The notes: generated by a model not told the origin, from the sequence alone. A stretch of 64,000 bases of DNA from an uncultured Ruminococcus sp. (GCA_902787145.1 CADAEZ010000001.1:1-64000), one strand, 5' to 3'. Shown: positions 1-9,341, counted from the stretch's first letter. Program-made: numbers and translations.

Positions 1-2507
1 GTGGGTTGGATGTTGCCTACCCTTTGTACATAGAAGTATCCTTCGTGCCAGTCGCTGCCGCCCTGACCGTCGGGTCGGAAGTAGATGTCATAGCGGCCGC
101 TTGTGGTGATGTTATAATCATTATTCGTGCCGCCCGGATACCAGTTTGTGATTGACTTGTTGTCTACGTAAACTACCTTAAATCGGTCGCCGGCGTATAG
201 ATTCGCTCCCAACAGCATATATTCGCTGTTGTTCGCGGGGTTAACGCTGAATTTTAAGTCCAAGTGTCTTTCGGGGTTCCAGCTGTTGTCGCCGTTAATG
301 CTGCCGACTAGGTAGAAACCGTCTGTAAGCTGCTGCGCGGTTGTTGTCGGAGCTTGTGTAGTTGTAGGTTCCGCGGTGGTCGTTGGAGCCTCGGTTGAGG
401 TAGCCTGTGTGCTTTCCGTGGGATCGGTGGTTTCCTGACTCTCGGTATATGTCTGGGCGTAGTAATGACTGCTGCTGTCGGTTGTTGAGAGCGCTTTCCA
501 TCCTGTTACGCTGTTATTATACGTCAAATCTACCGTCTGGAACTTACCGCTTCCGCTACCGTTATTAAAGATAATACCGGTGCTGTCAACAGGCACATCC
601 GCCGTATATACCGCGCCTTCGGATGTATTCTTTTCAAATGTCATCTGAGCTCCCGGCCAGGTTGTAGCCGAAGTTCCTCCCCAGTAATGAACATATATCG
701 GCGTGCTCCAGCCGAGGGTATTTATAAACCGAACGGTTCTTGTTTCGACAGGTTCGGTGGTTTCTGTTGATTCTGTATAGGTCTCGACGTAATAATGACC
801 GCCGTTGGTGGAGGTCAGCGTTTTCCATCCGGTGACGCTGTTATTATATGTTACGTCCACAGTCTGGTTGTTGCCGCTGTTAAATATTACGCAGGCGCTG
901 TCATCCGGTACATCGGCTTTGTAGACCGCGTAACCGTCGGAGTTGGTTTTTTCAAATTCCATAACGATTCCCGGCCAGGTCGATTCTTCGCTGCCGCCCC
1001 AGTAATGTACTTTAACAGGCTCGCTCCAGCCGAGTGTGTTGACGAAACGAATTGTTCTTTTTTCGGTTTTTTCGGCGGGATTATACACGACCGCTACGCC
1101 GGTGCTGCCGACAGTACCGCTGATAATACCGTTAGATACGGTAAACGTGTTTCCCGAAATTTGATCTGTATATGTACCGTTTCTCATTCTGTTGGCGGTA
1201 AGGCTTACGCTGCCGGCTCCGTCAAGCTTTGAGATTACAACGCCGCTGTTGCCGCGTTCGTTATACGCAGTGCTGCCGCTTGAGGAAAGGTACTCGGATT
1301 TTCCGTTATAAAAGTTTTTGAACTTGTTTACTTCTGCTACGGCTTTGCTTTTCCAAGTTGTATCCGTGCTGGCGTTGCCCATTTTTGAGTTTGGTCTCGC
1401 AAAATACAAAGATGTCGAGTCCGCTCTTGAGCCAACGATTGCCCACGCTTTGGTAAGCACTTCGTCCGTTACACTTTTAGTATTTGAAAAATAGGACGAA
1501 CCTGCATTACCCATATATGTGTCGTGTGATTCTACCCACAGTACGCTGTCAGACGCGCCGCCGCCCTTGTGATAGGTGCTGTCGGCAAGCTCGCTTGCCG
1601 AATTCCAATACGCTTTGTCCAGCGCGCGGTCGCCGGTGTAGTTGTCCGTAACCGCCATATACTGTGTGTAATTTGATATATCTGTTCCAGCGCCGCCGAG
1701 TATCTCGCCGTAACAGAACACGTCGCTTTTATAGTTCTTGACCGCGCCGACCGTATTTGGCCAGAAGTTACTCCTGCAGTTTGTCGGGTCGTTCGGCAGC
1801 TCGATATGCTTAGCCGCGTCAAAACGGAATCCGTCTACGCCAACGTCTACGCAGGATTTGAGCAGGTCATAAACCCTGGCCTGAATATAGGAATTAGCGG
1901 TATTAAGGTCGGGCATACCCAGATGATACTGAGTTATATTATATCGGCTGTTGTCGTTGGTTCTGACATTTGAGGTATGGTAATAGTTAGCGTTCTTTAA
2001 ATCGCTTTCTACGTCAGAGTTAAGATATGAGTATGTTCCGCCGTCGGTACCGTTGTTAGCGAGGTGGTTGACAACAATATCTACGATTACCTTTATGCCG
2101 TATTTATCCGCTTCGGTACAGAGTTCTTCGAGCTCGCTTTTTGTTCCGAGCCATGATCCGCTCTCCGCGATACTGAGAGAAAGCGGCTGGTACATCTTCC
2201 ACCACTGGCCATCTAAATCTGTCCATCCGGAATTATAATCCTTGGGACGCTGGACAGGAGAGGTTTGAACCGATGTGTATCCCGCCTCGGCTATGTCCTT
2301 TAGTTTTGCCTTGATATTATTATAAGACCAGTTAAAGCAGTGCAGTATCGCGCCGCCACTCGGTGTATCCAAAAGACCGTAGTCCGTTACTGTTTCTTCT
2401 TCTCTTGGTGAGTCTGTCTCGGCCGCGGTAGAGGAAATATTAACCGCAAAGCAGCCCATAATCAAACTTATAACCAAGAGAACAGAAAATAACTTTTTAC
2501 ATTTCAT
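1..2507 (-). CDS. secreted GH13 alpha-amylase with CBM26-like modules, 3' end outside window
   Basis: About 835 residues are visible and the frame is still open at the window edge, so the C-terminus is missing. The start ATG at 2507 follows a GGGGAGA-type ribosome site and opens a signal peptide (basic KCKK, then a hydrophobic core to about residue 24). The GH13 catalytic domain shows the four classical regions: DIVVNH (143-148), GFRFDAAKH with the nucleophile Asp230, the acid/base Glu268 in CYGEIL, and the ESHD motif with His328-Asp329. Two CBM26-like starch-binding repeats (starting RTIRFVNTLGW and RTVRFINTLGW), a Thr/Pro linker and a C-terminal beta-sandwich starting FYLVGSINGDNSW follow. 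The enzyme should hydrolyse alpha-1,4 bonds in starch outside the cell. It is a paralogue of the next gene on the same strand. Whether a dockerin or wall anchor follows cannot be seen. Confidence 0.93.
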   Translation of the reverse strand, partial: MKCKKLFSVLLVISLIMGCFAVNISSTAAETDSPREEETVTDYGLLDTPSGGAILHCFNWSYNNIKAKLKDIAEAGYTSVQTSPVQRPKDYNSGWTDLDGQWWKMYQPLSLSIAESGSWLGTKSELEELCTEADKYGIKVIVDIVVNHLANNGTDGGTYSYLNSDVESDLKNANYYHTSNVRTNDNSRYNITQYHLGMPDLNTANSYIQARVYDLLKSCVDVGVDGFRFDAAKHIELPNDPTNCRSNFWPNTVGAVKNYKSDVFCYGEILGGAGTDISNYTQYMAVTDNYTGDRALDKAYWNSASELADSTYHKGGGASDSVLWVESHDTYMGNAGSSYFSNTKSVTDEVLTKAWAIVGSRADSTSLYFARPNSKMGNASTDTTWKSKAVAEVNKFKNFYNGKSEYLSSSGSTAYNERGNSGVVISKLDGAGSVSLTANRMRNGTYTDQISGNTFTVSNGIISGTVGSTGVAVVYNPAEKTEKRTIRFVNTLGWSEPVKVHYWGGSEESTWPGIVMEFEKTNSDGYAVYKADVPDDSACVIFNSGNNQTVDVTYNNSVTGWKTLTSTNGGHYYVETYTESTETTEPVETRTVRFINTLGWSTPIYVHYWGGTSATTWPGAQMTFEKNTSEGAVYTADVPVDSTGIIFNNGSGSGKFQTVDLTYNNSVTGWKALSTTDSSSHYYAQTYTESQETTDPTESTQATSTEAPTTTAEPTTTQAPTTTAQQLTDGFYLVGSINGDNSWNPERHLDLKFSVNPANNSEYMLLGANLYAGDRFKVVYVDNKSITNWYPGGTNNDYNITTSGRYDIYFRPDGQGGSDWHEGYFYVQRVGNIQP

Positions 2508-2562
2508 AAAGGTTCTCCCCTGACTATAGATAAATTTCAAATATTTATCATTATTTTTGTAT

Positions 2563-2591
2563 ATTTTAACATATTATTTCATAAAATTCAA
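2563..2591 (-). promoter_or_regulatory. promoter of the first amylase gene
   Basis: Read on the minus strand: TTGAAT, a 17-nt spacer and TAAAAT, about 55 nt upstream of the start codon. The sequence from the -10 box to the ribosome site closely resembles that of the second amylase gene. Confidence 0.6.
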
Positions 2592-2618
2592 TATTATTAG
2601 CTATTATAAAAGGTGAAA

Positions 2619-2648
2619 AGAGCGGCTCATTACATTACGAGCCGCTCT
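2619..2648 (-). terminator. terminator after the second amylase gene
   Basis: Ten-bp arms AGAGCGGCTC and GAGCCGCTCT lie just past the stop codon. On the minus strand a short T-rich tail (TTTTC) follows. Confidence 0.7.
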
Positions 2649-2659
2649 TCTAAATATTA

Positions 2660-5600
2660 CTATTGTTTCGCAAGATAGAAATAACCTTCGTGCCAGTCGG
2701 CGTAGCCTCCTCCGTCGGGTCGGAAGTAGATATTATATTTTCCGCTTGCGTTAATGACGCAGTTGTTGCCTGAACCGTCGGGGTACCAGGTTGTAACAGT
2801 TTGGTTGACTACTTTTACAACTTTGACCATATCTCCGGCTGTGAGCGTTACTCCCGTTAGCATATATTCGCCGCTTGCCGCTGTATTTGCTATGAAACAC
2901 AGGTTTGTGTGAGCGGAAGGATTCCAGCTGTTATCGCCGTTTATGCTGCCGACAAGATAGTAGCCGTCGGCCAGAGTGGAGCTTGTAGCAGGTTCGGTGG
3001 TTGGTTCCCCGGTAGTAGCCGGAGGCTCGGTCGCGTCTGAATAAACCTCGGTGTAGTAGCAACCGCTATCGTCGGTAAGACCTGTAGTTTTCCAGAAGTC
3101 GCCTTGGGTCAGGTCGATATTTACCGTCTTTTTCTTGTTATTACCTATACAGTTGTTGAATACAACATACTTACTGTCGGACGGAATCTCCGCCTTGTAG
3201 ACATTGCCCTCCGTGACGAATTTTTCGAATGTCATCGCCTTGCCCGGCAATTTGGACGATTCCTCGCTGCCTCCGTAATAGCATACAAATATCGGCGACG
3301 CCCAATCCTGCGGTTTTACGAAGCGGACCGTCTTTGTACCCGATGGATCGGTTGAAGTCGGAGCTTCTGTCGCGGGTTCTGTTGTTACCGGTTGTGTCTC
3401 TTCTTCTCCGGTATATGGCACGGTTTTGTAGTAACCGTTTGTGTCGGTTTCGCCTGTGGACTTCCAGCCGTAAATGGTATTGTCGTATTCTATATCGACA
3501 GTCTGATATTTGTTTCTGCCGATGCAGTTGTTGAACACAACATTGGTGCAGTCGGACGGAATATCCGCCTTGAAGATGTTACCTTCCGTGACGAATTTTT
3601 CGAACGTCATCATTTTTCCGGGCCACTTGGGCGATTCTTCGCTGCAACCGTAATAGTATACGAATATCGGCGACGCCCAGCTTTGCGGTTTTAAGAAACG
3701 GACTGTCTTTGTTGTGACAGGTTCTGCTGTCGTAGGTTCAACAGTCTGCGGTTCGGTAGTCGGAGCTTCTGTTGTTGTAGGCTCAACAGTCTGCGGTTCG
3801 GTAGTCGGAGCTTCTGTTGTTGTAGGTTCAACAGTCTGCGGCTCGGTAGTCGGAGCCTGTGTTGTTGTAGGCTCAACAGTCTGCGGTTCGGTGGTAGGTG
3901 TTTCCTCATCCTCGGTGAAAGGCACGGCGTTGTACCAGCCGTTTATATCGGTTTCGCCCGTAATCTTCCAGCCGAATACAGATTGGTCGTATTCTATGTT
4001 TACTGTTTGATTTTTGTTTTTACCCACGCAGTTGTTGAATACTATATAGGAGGTATCTGACGGAATCTCCGCCTTGTAGACGTTACCCTGAGAAATGAAT
4101 TTCTCGAAGCTCATCACCTTGCCCGGCCACTTGGGCGATTCTTCTTTGCCGCCGTAATAATATACGAATATCGGCGACGCCCAGTTCTGCGGCTTTATAA
4201 AACGAACTGTCTTTGTCTCGACAGGCTCGGTTTCGGTCGGTTCTATAGTTTCCGGAGCTGTTGTTGTAGGCGCTTGGGTAGTGGTCGCCGGCGCGGTTGT
4301 ACCTGTCGGCTCCGCGGTTTCGTCCTCTTCGGCGTATGGTCTGACGTAGTACCAGCCGGTGCTGTCATAGGTGCTCAGCGCCTTCCAGCCGACAACTCCC
4401 AAATCAAATTCAATATTAACTGTCTGGTATTTTCCCGATCCCTTGCCGTTGTTAAAGATTATGTACTGCGAATCGGCGGGAACGTCTATTTTATAAACAT
4501 CTCCCTCGGAGCTTGTTTTTTCGAATGTCATCTGAGTACCCGGCCACGCGGGAGGATCGTCGTTTCCTCCCCAATAGTAGGCGTACATCGGGGCTGCCCA
4601 GTTCTGGGTATTTACAAAACGTACTGTCTTCATCTCGGTAGGTTCTGTTTCGGAAGGAGCGGTTGTATCCGTTGAATCCACATATGTTTGGGCATGATAA
4701 TGACCCGCGCTGTCTGTGCTTGACAGAGCTTTCCATCCTGTTACGTTTTTGTTAAATGACAAATCAACAGTCTGGTAGTTGCCTGAACCGTTATCAAAGA
4801 TGATTCCTGTGCTGTCTGTCGGAACATCGGCTGTGTATACATTACCCTCGGCCGAAGCCTTTTCGAATGACATCTGATTGCCGGGCCAGTCGGTTTCCTC
4901 GCTGCCGCCCCAATAGTGAACATAGATCGGGGTTTTCCAGCCGAGTGTATTTACAAAACGGACTTTCTTTGTTTCGATAGGCTGGGTAGTTTCTTCTGTT
5001 TCGTCGCCCTGTGCGAGCTTGTAGATAACCGCTACAGAGTTGCCGGCCACAGTACCCTTCAGGTAGCCGCCGCTTACGGTGTATTTATATCCGTGAGCGG
5101 AGTCTACATATGTGCCGTTCGGCAGTGATGACGCTGCGTTTACGGTATAAGCGCTTGAATTTGTGTTTACAATAACGGTTCCGGAATTTTCTCTGTCGAT
5201 AGCGAGAACTTTGCCGGAAGTGTCGATATTACGAAGGCTTGCCGCCTTGCCGTTCATATCGTTGTGGAAGTGGTTGACCGCGGCGACCTCGGAGTTAAAG
5301 AAGTTATCGTCGCCTCTGGGACCAATGAGGTTGTCGCCCCACTGGTTGGAGGTGGAGCTGCCGTTTGGACGGCTGAAAAACAGGCTCGTAATTCCCTGGG
5401 AGGCGAGTACCGCCCAGCCCTGACGTACCTTTGTATTACTGATTGAATATGTGCCGTCGTTACAATAGTTATCGTGCGACTCTACCCAGCCGACAAGCTT
5501 GTCGGTGCTCAATCCCTCGGCGGAAAAGTTGGAAATATTGTTCTTATTCATACGGCTGTTTTTAAGCTCATTTCTCAGATTAATTCCGAAATTTGACGCA

Positions 5601-6460
5601 GTTACGTTCATAAGCTGACCATAGGCGGTAAACCTTGAGCCTGTGCCCTGTAATATTTCGCCGTACTGGAATTCGGAGCCGTTATCAAGGATAGTCGGCC
5701 AGAATTCGCTTGAATAAATAGACGAATCGTCAGGAAGCTCAATGTGCTTAGCGGCGTCATAGCGGAAACCGTCGGCTCCGTCGGCTACGCATCTTTTAAG
5801 AAAATCAAGCTGAACCTGCTGAATAACCGGATTCTGGGTTCTCAGATCAGGGATACCTGTCATCTTTTTCTGGGTAAGCTGGAAGCGGTTGCTGTAATCA
5901 GAGATTTCGCCGTCGGCTGTATTGTAGCCTTCGTGATAAATATCGAGGATATTATCGGACAAACCTTTTATTGAATCTTTGACGTAATACACGTCGGAGG
6001 TATGGTTGAGTACGGCGTCAACGATTACTTTTAAGCCGTACTTGTGCGCTTCTTCGCACATATCCTTGAATTCTTCCTCCGTACCGAGCTGATAGTTGCC
6101 TATATCATAGGAAATCGGTTGATAGTGATAGTACCACTTTCCGTTAGAGGAGCTCATCATCTTGAGTCCTCCGCCCTCTCCTACACGACATTCGTTAATC
6201 GGAGAGGTCTGGATCGAGGTAAATCCCGCCTCGGCTATTTTTTGAATGTTTTCTTTAATGGTATTAAAGCTCCAGCAGAAGCAGTGCAGGATCGTACTGC
6301 CCTTTGCCGTATCCATAAGACCATAGTCTGTTGCGTTACCATCGATATCTGACATATTGATTTCTACGTTATCGTTTTCAGCAGCGTAAAAACTCAAACT
6401 AAAGCATCCAAGTATGAGACAGAATACCAATAGATAAGATAAAAACTTATTTGTTTTCAT
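2660..6460 (-). CDS. secreted GH13 alpha-amylase with five CBM26-like modules (1266 aa)
   Basis: This is a large extracellular starch hydrolase. A signal peptide (residues 1-27) precedes the GH13 barrel: DAVLNH (148-153), GFRYDAAKH with nucleophile Asp235, acid/base Glu268 in YGEIL, and His329-Asp330 in WVESHD. Five CBM26-like starch-binding modules follow at roughly 499-593, 611-712, 749-848, 917-1018 and 1042-1138, each opening with a VRF-type strand and carrying a YYGG or YWGG and WPG motif. Thr/Pro/Glu-rich linkers separate them. The C-terminal 100 residues (from YYLVGSINGDNSW) form a separate beta-rich domain shared with the neighbouring amylase. The longest linker, between modules 3 and 4, is built from a 45-bp tandem repeat. 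No dockerin, sortase motif or SLH domain is visible, so surface attachment is not evident. It has its own promoter and terminator. Confidence 0.95.
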   Translation of the reverse strand: MKTNKFLSYLLVFCLILGCFSLSFYAAENDNVEINMSDIDGNATDYGLMDTAKGSTILHCFCWSFNTIKENIQKIAEAGFTSIQTSPINECRVGEGGGLKMMSSSNGKWYYHYQPISYDIGNYQLGTEEEFKDMCEEAHKYGLKVIVDAVLNHTSDVYYVKDSIKGLSDNILDIYHEGYNTADGEISDYSNRFQLTQKKMTGIPDLRTQNPVIQQVQLDFLKRCVADGADGFRYDAAKHIELPDDSSIYSSEFWPTILDNGSEFQYGEILQGTGSRFTAYGQLMNVTASNFGINLRNELKNSRMNKNNISNFSAEGLSTDKLVGWVESHDNYCNDGTYSISNTKVRQGWAVLASQGITSLFFSRPNGSSTSNQWGDNLIGPRGDDNFFNSEVAAVNHFHNDMNGKAASLRNIDTSGKVLAIDRENSGTVIVNTNSSAYTVNAASSLPNGTYVDSAHGYKYTVSGGYLKGTVAGNSVAVIYKLAQGDETEETTQPIETKKVRFVNTLGWKTPIYVHYWGGSEETDWPGNQMSFEKASAEGNVYTADVPTDSTGIIFDNGSGNYQTVDLSFNKNVTGWKALSSTDSAGHYHAQTYVDSTDTTAPSETEPTEMKTVRFVNTQNWAAPMYAYYWGGNDDPPAWPGTQMTFEKTSSEGDVYKIDVPADSQYIIFNNGKGSGKYQTVNIEFDLGVVGWKALSTYDSTGWYYVRPYAEEDETAEPTGTTAPATTTQAPTTTAPETIEPTETEPVETKTVRFIKPQNWASPIFVYYYGGKEESPKWPGKVMSFEKFISQGNVYKAEIPSDTSYIVFNNCVGKNKNQTVNIEYDQSVFGWKITGETDINGWYNAVPFTEDEETPTTEPQTVEPTTTQAPTTEPQTVEPTTTEAPTTEPQTVEPTTTEAPTTEPQTVEPTTAEPVTTKTVRFLKPQSWASPIFVYYYGCSEESPKWPGKMMTFEKFVTEGNIFKADIPSDCTNVVFNNCIGRNKYQTVDIEYDNTIYGWKSTGETDTNGYYKTVPYTGEEETQPVTTEPATEAPTSTDPSGTKTVRFVKPQDWASPIFVCYYGGSEESSKLPGKAMTFEKFVTEGNVYKAEIPSDSKYVVFNNCIGNNKKKTVNIDLTQGDFWKTTGLTDDSGCYYTEVYSDATEPPATTGEPTTEPATSSTLADGYYLVGSINGDNSWNPSAHTNLCFIANTAASGEYMLTGVTLTAGDMVKVVKVVNQTVTTWYPDGSGNNCVINASGKYNIYFRPDGGGYADWHEGYFYLAKQ
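3728..3897 (-). repeat. 45-bp tandem repeat coding a Thr/Pro linker
   Basis: About four in-frame 45-bp copies (the same CAACAG landmark at 3739, 3784, 3829 and 3874) encode a 15-residue unit containing EPQTVEPTTTEAPTT. Copies differ by only a few bases, so the linker length is probably variable between strains. Confidence 0.9.
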
Positions 6461-6517
6461 AGATATCTCTCCTGACTACTATAGATAAAATTAAACATTT
6501 TATACCTATTTTTGTAT

Positions 6518-6546
6518 ATTTTATCATATATTACAAAATGTTTCAA
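6518..6546 (-). promoter_or_regulatory. promoter of the second amylase gene
   Basis: On the minus strand: TTGAAA, 17 nt, TAAAAT. The downstream stretch TAAAATATACAAAAATA is identical to that of the first amylase promoter, and both leaders share an ATCTATAGT block before the ribosome site. Confidence 0.6.
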
Positions 6547-6577
6547 TAACATATTTAATTAAAATTGTGAAAAAAAT

Positions 6578-6600
6578 AGGTGCCGCAAATTGCGACACCT
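6578..6600 (-). terminator. terminator of the rpmH-jag cluster
   Basis: Hairpin arms AGGTGCCGCAA and TTGCGACACCT lie right after the jag stop codon. On the minus strand a run of Ts follows. Confidence 0.8.
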
Positions 6601-6606
6601 AAACAA

Positions 6607-7458
6607 TCAGGTTATTCTGCCGTAAAGACCGGCTCCGTTGCTCTCGTCAAGAGGCTTTCTGTCGGGATTTACCTGTGAGGCTTTTGTCTGAGGCCTGTTG
6701 CCTCCTCTGCGGTTATATCCGCCGCCTCTGCGTCCTCTTGATTTAGGATCGGGTCCGATTACAACGTGACGGTTGGCGTTCTCTCCCTCACTCCAGGAGA
6801 TAGCTCCTCTTACCTTTTGTACGGATGTATGAATAATACGTCTCTCGTATGGATTCATAGGCTCAAGAGAGGTTTTCTTACCTGTCTTGATAGCCTTAAA
6901 GGCAAGCTTTCTGCCGAGAATTTCAAGAGTTTTTTCTCTCTTTTCTCTGTAATTACCTGTGTTAACGGTAATTTTAAAATAGCTGTTGTCAACGTGGTTG
7001 GCAACCAGACTTGTAAGATACTGGAGAGCGTCGAGTGTTTCTCCGCGTCTGCCGATAATATATCCTACGTCCTCACCCTCAATATCAAATACAGCGCTGT
7101 CCTCGTTTTTCTCGGATGTGATTTCGAGATTCTCAAGTCCCATAGCGGAGATTACATCCTTGAGGAATTTTTCTGCCGTATCGGCAGCCTTGCCGCTCTT
7201 TTTAGGAGCAGGCTTTTGCGCCGGAGCTTGTTTCTTTATTTCTTCTGTCTTTGGTTCTTCGACTGTCTCGTCGCCCTCAACCTCAACAGTAAGCTTTACC
7301 TTTGCCTGTTTTCCCCCGAAAAGTCCGAGTACCTTTTTTTCGGGTCTTTGGATTACCTCAAAATCGTAATCCGCGTCATCAGCGAGTCCCAGCTGAGCCT
7401 TGGCGTTTTCGAGAGCCAGCTGTTCGTTTTCGCCTGTTCCGATAACTTCTTTTATCAT
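6607..7458 (-). CDS. jag: RNA-binding protein Jag/KhpB (SpoIIIJ-associated)
   Basis: A 283-residue cytoplasmic RNA-binding protein. The order is an N-terminal Jag_N domain (about 1-50), an acidic and Lys/Pro-rich spacer, a KH domain (about 110-185, with the GYIIGRRGETLDALQ loop) and an R3H domain (about 190-245, with NPYERRIIH and the R...H pair in NANRHVVI). A Gly/Arg-rich tail with RRGGGYNRRGG follows. It is encoded directly after yidC, the usual arrangement, and is the last gene of the cluster. Members of this family pair with KhpA and influence cell elongation and division; here that role is inferred from family membership. Confidence 0.95.
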   Translation of the reverse strand: MIKEVIGTGENEQLALENAKAQLGLADDADYDFEVIQRPEKKVLGLFGGKQAKVKLTVEVEGDETVEEPKTEEIKKQAPAQKPAPKKSGKAADTAEKFLKDVISAMGLENLEITSEKNEDSAVFDIEGEDVGYIIGRRGETLDALQYLTSLVANHVDNSYFKITVNTGNYREKREKTLEILGRKLAFKAIKTGKKTSLEPMNPYERRIIHTSVQKVRGAISWSEGENANRHVVIGPDPKSRGRRGGGYNRRGGNRPQTKASQVNPDRKPLDESNGAGLYGRIT

Positions 7459-7472
7459 ATCTTACCTCGATA

Positions 7473-8450
7473 TTATTTTTTCTTTGTTTTTTTCTTGTTG
7501 TCAAATGAGGCCGGAGCGTAGTTGTATTCTACCTTTGCCTCCTGCATTTCGAGCAGCGCTACGTGCTGAGCCTCGCTCTTTGCGATAAGCGCCGTCGGGC
7601 CGTAGAACTTGCCCATAATAATAGACTGAACCAAGCTGAACAATGACGAACAAATCCAGTAGAAGCCTACCGCCGCGGGTACGGAATACGCAATCCACGC
7701 CGAAAACAGCGGGAGCACATACATCATAACCTTCATACAGCCCTGCTGGCTCTGGCCTGTGCCGTTGATTCTCATAGTTACTACCTGAGCTCCGATTGAG
7801 GAAAGGAAGCACAGCGCGGGAACCAGAATATATACCGAGAAAAATCCTTCTTCGCTCGGTGTTGTAAGAAGATTGAATCCTGCGAAATTAAAGCCGTTTA
7901 CAAACATCTGTACATTAGCGGCGTCCGTAGAATTGAATAACTGGCTGACAAGCTGATTAGACTCGGCGAGACCTTTTACAAGATTGATTTCCTGATAAGT
8001 TCTGCCCATTCCGACTCCGGCATTAAACGCGAATCCGGGAATCGAGTTTATATAGCTTATCGCGTTCTCAACAACAGACGAGTTAATATGCAGTGTATTT
8101 GTAAGAGGATAAGCTACGCTGTAGAAGATTCCGAGCATAATAAGCATCGGAACGATACTGGTAAGACATCCGCCGGTGGGGCTTACGCCTTCCTTTTCGT
8201 ACAGCTTCTGCATTTCTTCGTTAGCTTTCTGCTTGTTGTTAGCGTATTTTTCACGAATTTCCTTTTGTTTTTTTTGCAGTCTTGAAGTACTTGCCATACT
8301 TTTCTGCTGCTTGATAGAAAAAGGAAAGATAATAAACTTGATTATAATCGTAAAGAAAATAATCGAAACTCCGAAGTTCTGAAATACGTAAAACAAACCC
8401 CAGAGTAAGTATCCAAGGATACTTCCGAAAAATCCAAAAATCTGAATCAT
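7473..8450 (-). CDS. yidC: membrane protein insertase YidC/OxaA
   Basis: A 325-residue polytopic membrane protein that inserts and folds inner-membrane proteins with or without the Sec translocon. The N-terminal half has hydrophobic segments (LGYLLWGLFYVF, SIIFFTIIIKFIIFPF), followed by the charged cytoplasmic coiled hairpin (KKQKEIREKYANNKQKANEE) and then several transmembrane helices. The C-terminus is Lys-rich (KKKTKKK), as is typical for ribosome contact. There is no large periplasmic domain, as expected in Gram-positives. The start overlaps the yidD stop by one base and jag follows after 14 nt, so the genes are co-transcribed. Confidence 0.95.
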   Translation of the reverse strand: MIQIFGFFGSILGYLLWGLFYVFQNFGVSIIFFTIIIKFIIFPFSIKQQKSMASTSRLQKKQKEIREKYANNKQKANEEMQKLYEKEGVSPTGGCLTSIVPMLIMLGIFYSVAYPLTNTLHINSSVVENAISYINSIPGFAFNAGVGMGRTYQEINLVKGLAESNQLVSQLFNSTDAANVQMFVNGFNFAGFNLLTTPSEEGFFSVYILVPALCFLSSIGAQVVTMRINGTGQSQQGCMKVMMYVLPLFSAWIAYSVPAAVGFYWICSSLFSLVQSIIMGKFYGPTALIAKSEAQHVALLEMQEAKVEYNYAPASFDNKKKTKKK

Positions 8451-8692
8451 TAAGAGTTACCTCTTCTTTTTTTTTCCTTTTTTTCGGGAACAGGATCGAA
8501 TCCTCCCCTAGAAAAAGGATTACATCGTAAAAATCTCCATAATGAAAGGAAAAATCCTTTGAAAGCGCCGTGAATTTCTATAGCTTCGACGGCATACTGC
8601 GAGCAGGTGGGATAATACTTACATTTAGGTTTTGTATTTGGGGAAATATTTTTTTGATAGAAGCGTATTGCCTTTATAAAAAACTTCTTCAT
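8450..8692 (-). CDS. yidD: membrane protein insertion efficiency factor YidD
   Basis: An 80-residue protein with the diagnostic YidD features: the Cys-containing [15 protein letters not shown] motif, the [17 protein letters not shown] motif and a basic C-terminus. It is thought to assist membrane protein insertion alongside YidC. It overlaps rnpA by four bases and yidC by one, giving tight translational coupling. Confidence 0.95.
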   Translation of the reverse strand: MKKFFIKAIRFYQKNISPNTKPKCKYYPTCSQYAVEAIEIHGAFKGFFLSLWRFLRCNPFSRGGFDPVPEKKEKKRRGNS

Positions 8693-9021
8693 AAAATTCC
8701 CGCCTGAGAGAAATGATCCCTCATAGCCTGCGCTACAACTCCGCTTTTGACATACGGGGTTTTGCCTCTGGCGACGAATATGATATCATATCCGGTTTTA
8801 AGCTGAGGAAAAACTTCCCTGAAAGCGGCTCGAATTACCCTTCTGGCTCTGCTGCGCCTGACCGCGTTGCCTACTTTTTTACCTGTGGTTATTCCGTAAT
8901 AAATGTCATTACCTTTACTTTTCATCACGTATGTAACAACTACCGGGCTTACAAAACTCTTGCCTCTGCGGTAGAGTCTCTGAAAATCTCTGTTCTCTTT
9001 TATTGTGAGCGCTTTACTCAT
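8689..9021 (-). CDS. rnpA: ribonuclease P protein component
   Basis: A 110-residue basic protein, the protein subunit of RNase P, which matures the 5' ends of tRNAs. The N-terminal [15 protein letters not shown] and the central RNR-type motif [19 protein letters not shown] are clear family signatures. It sits between rpmH and yidD in the canonical order and overlaps yidD by four bases. Confidence 0.96.
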   Translation of the reverse strand: MSKALTIKENRDFQRLYRRGKSFVSPVVVTYVMKSKGNDIYYGITTGKKVGNAVRRSRARRVIRAAFREVFPQLKTGYDIIFVARGKTPYVKSGVVAQAMRDHFSQAGIL

Positions 9022-9068
9022 ATAACCACCCGGATCAATCGGCGTTTAGTCCATATTACATATGAATA

Positions 9069-9090
9069 AAGACCACCAAAAAGTGGTCTT
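9069..9090 (-). terminator. hairpin between rpmH and rnpA
   Basis: Perfect arms AAGACCAC and GTGGTCTT with a 6-nt loop lie in the rpmH-rnpA gap. There is no long T run, so it may act as partial attenuation or an RNA processing site rather than a full terminator. Confidence 0.5.
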
Positions 9091-9120
9091 ATTATTTGAT
9101 ACGCAAAAGGCGTACACTTT

Positions 9121-9255
9121 TTAATATGACAACTTCTTTCTACCTTTAGCTCTTCTTCTGGCGAGAACCTTACGTCCGTTGGAAGTAGACATTCTCTTCA
9201 TAAAACCGTGTTCTTTCTTTCTGTGGAGTTTCTTTGGCTGATATGTTCTTTTCAA
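9121..9255 (-). CDS. rpmH: 50S ribosomal protein L34
   Basis: A 44-residue, extremely basic protein (starts [18 protein letters not shown], ends [12 protein letters not shown]) that matches L34 in full length. The start is TTG at 9255, supported by a strong AAAGGAGG ribosome site 7 nt upstream and by homology; no ATG is available. It is the first gene of the leftward cluster next to the origin, with its own strong promoter. Confidence 0.97.
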   Translation of the reverse strand: MKRTYQPKKLHRKKEHGFMKRMSTSNGRKVLARRRAKGRKKLSY

Positions 9256-9312
9256 AATAATTACCTCCTTTCGATAATTAAACCTGTTAACGGCAATACT
9301 TTACACCATAGT

Positions 9313-9341
9313 ATTATAATATATATTTTGCTATACGTCAA
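9313..9341 (-). promoter_or_regulatory. rpmH promoter
   Basis: On the minus strand: TTGACG, a 17-nt spacer, TATAAT. This is near-consensus for the housekeeping sigma factor, as expected for a ribosomal protein gene. Confidence 0.75.

Noticed and set aside
3728..3897. Regularly spaced repeats as a CRISPR array
   Set aside because: The repeats are contiguous, in frame and code a Thr/Pro linker; there are no unique spacers.
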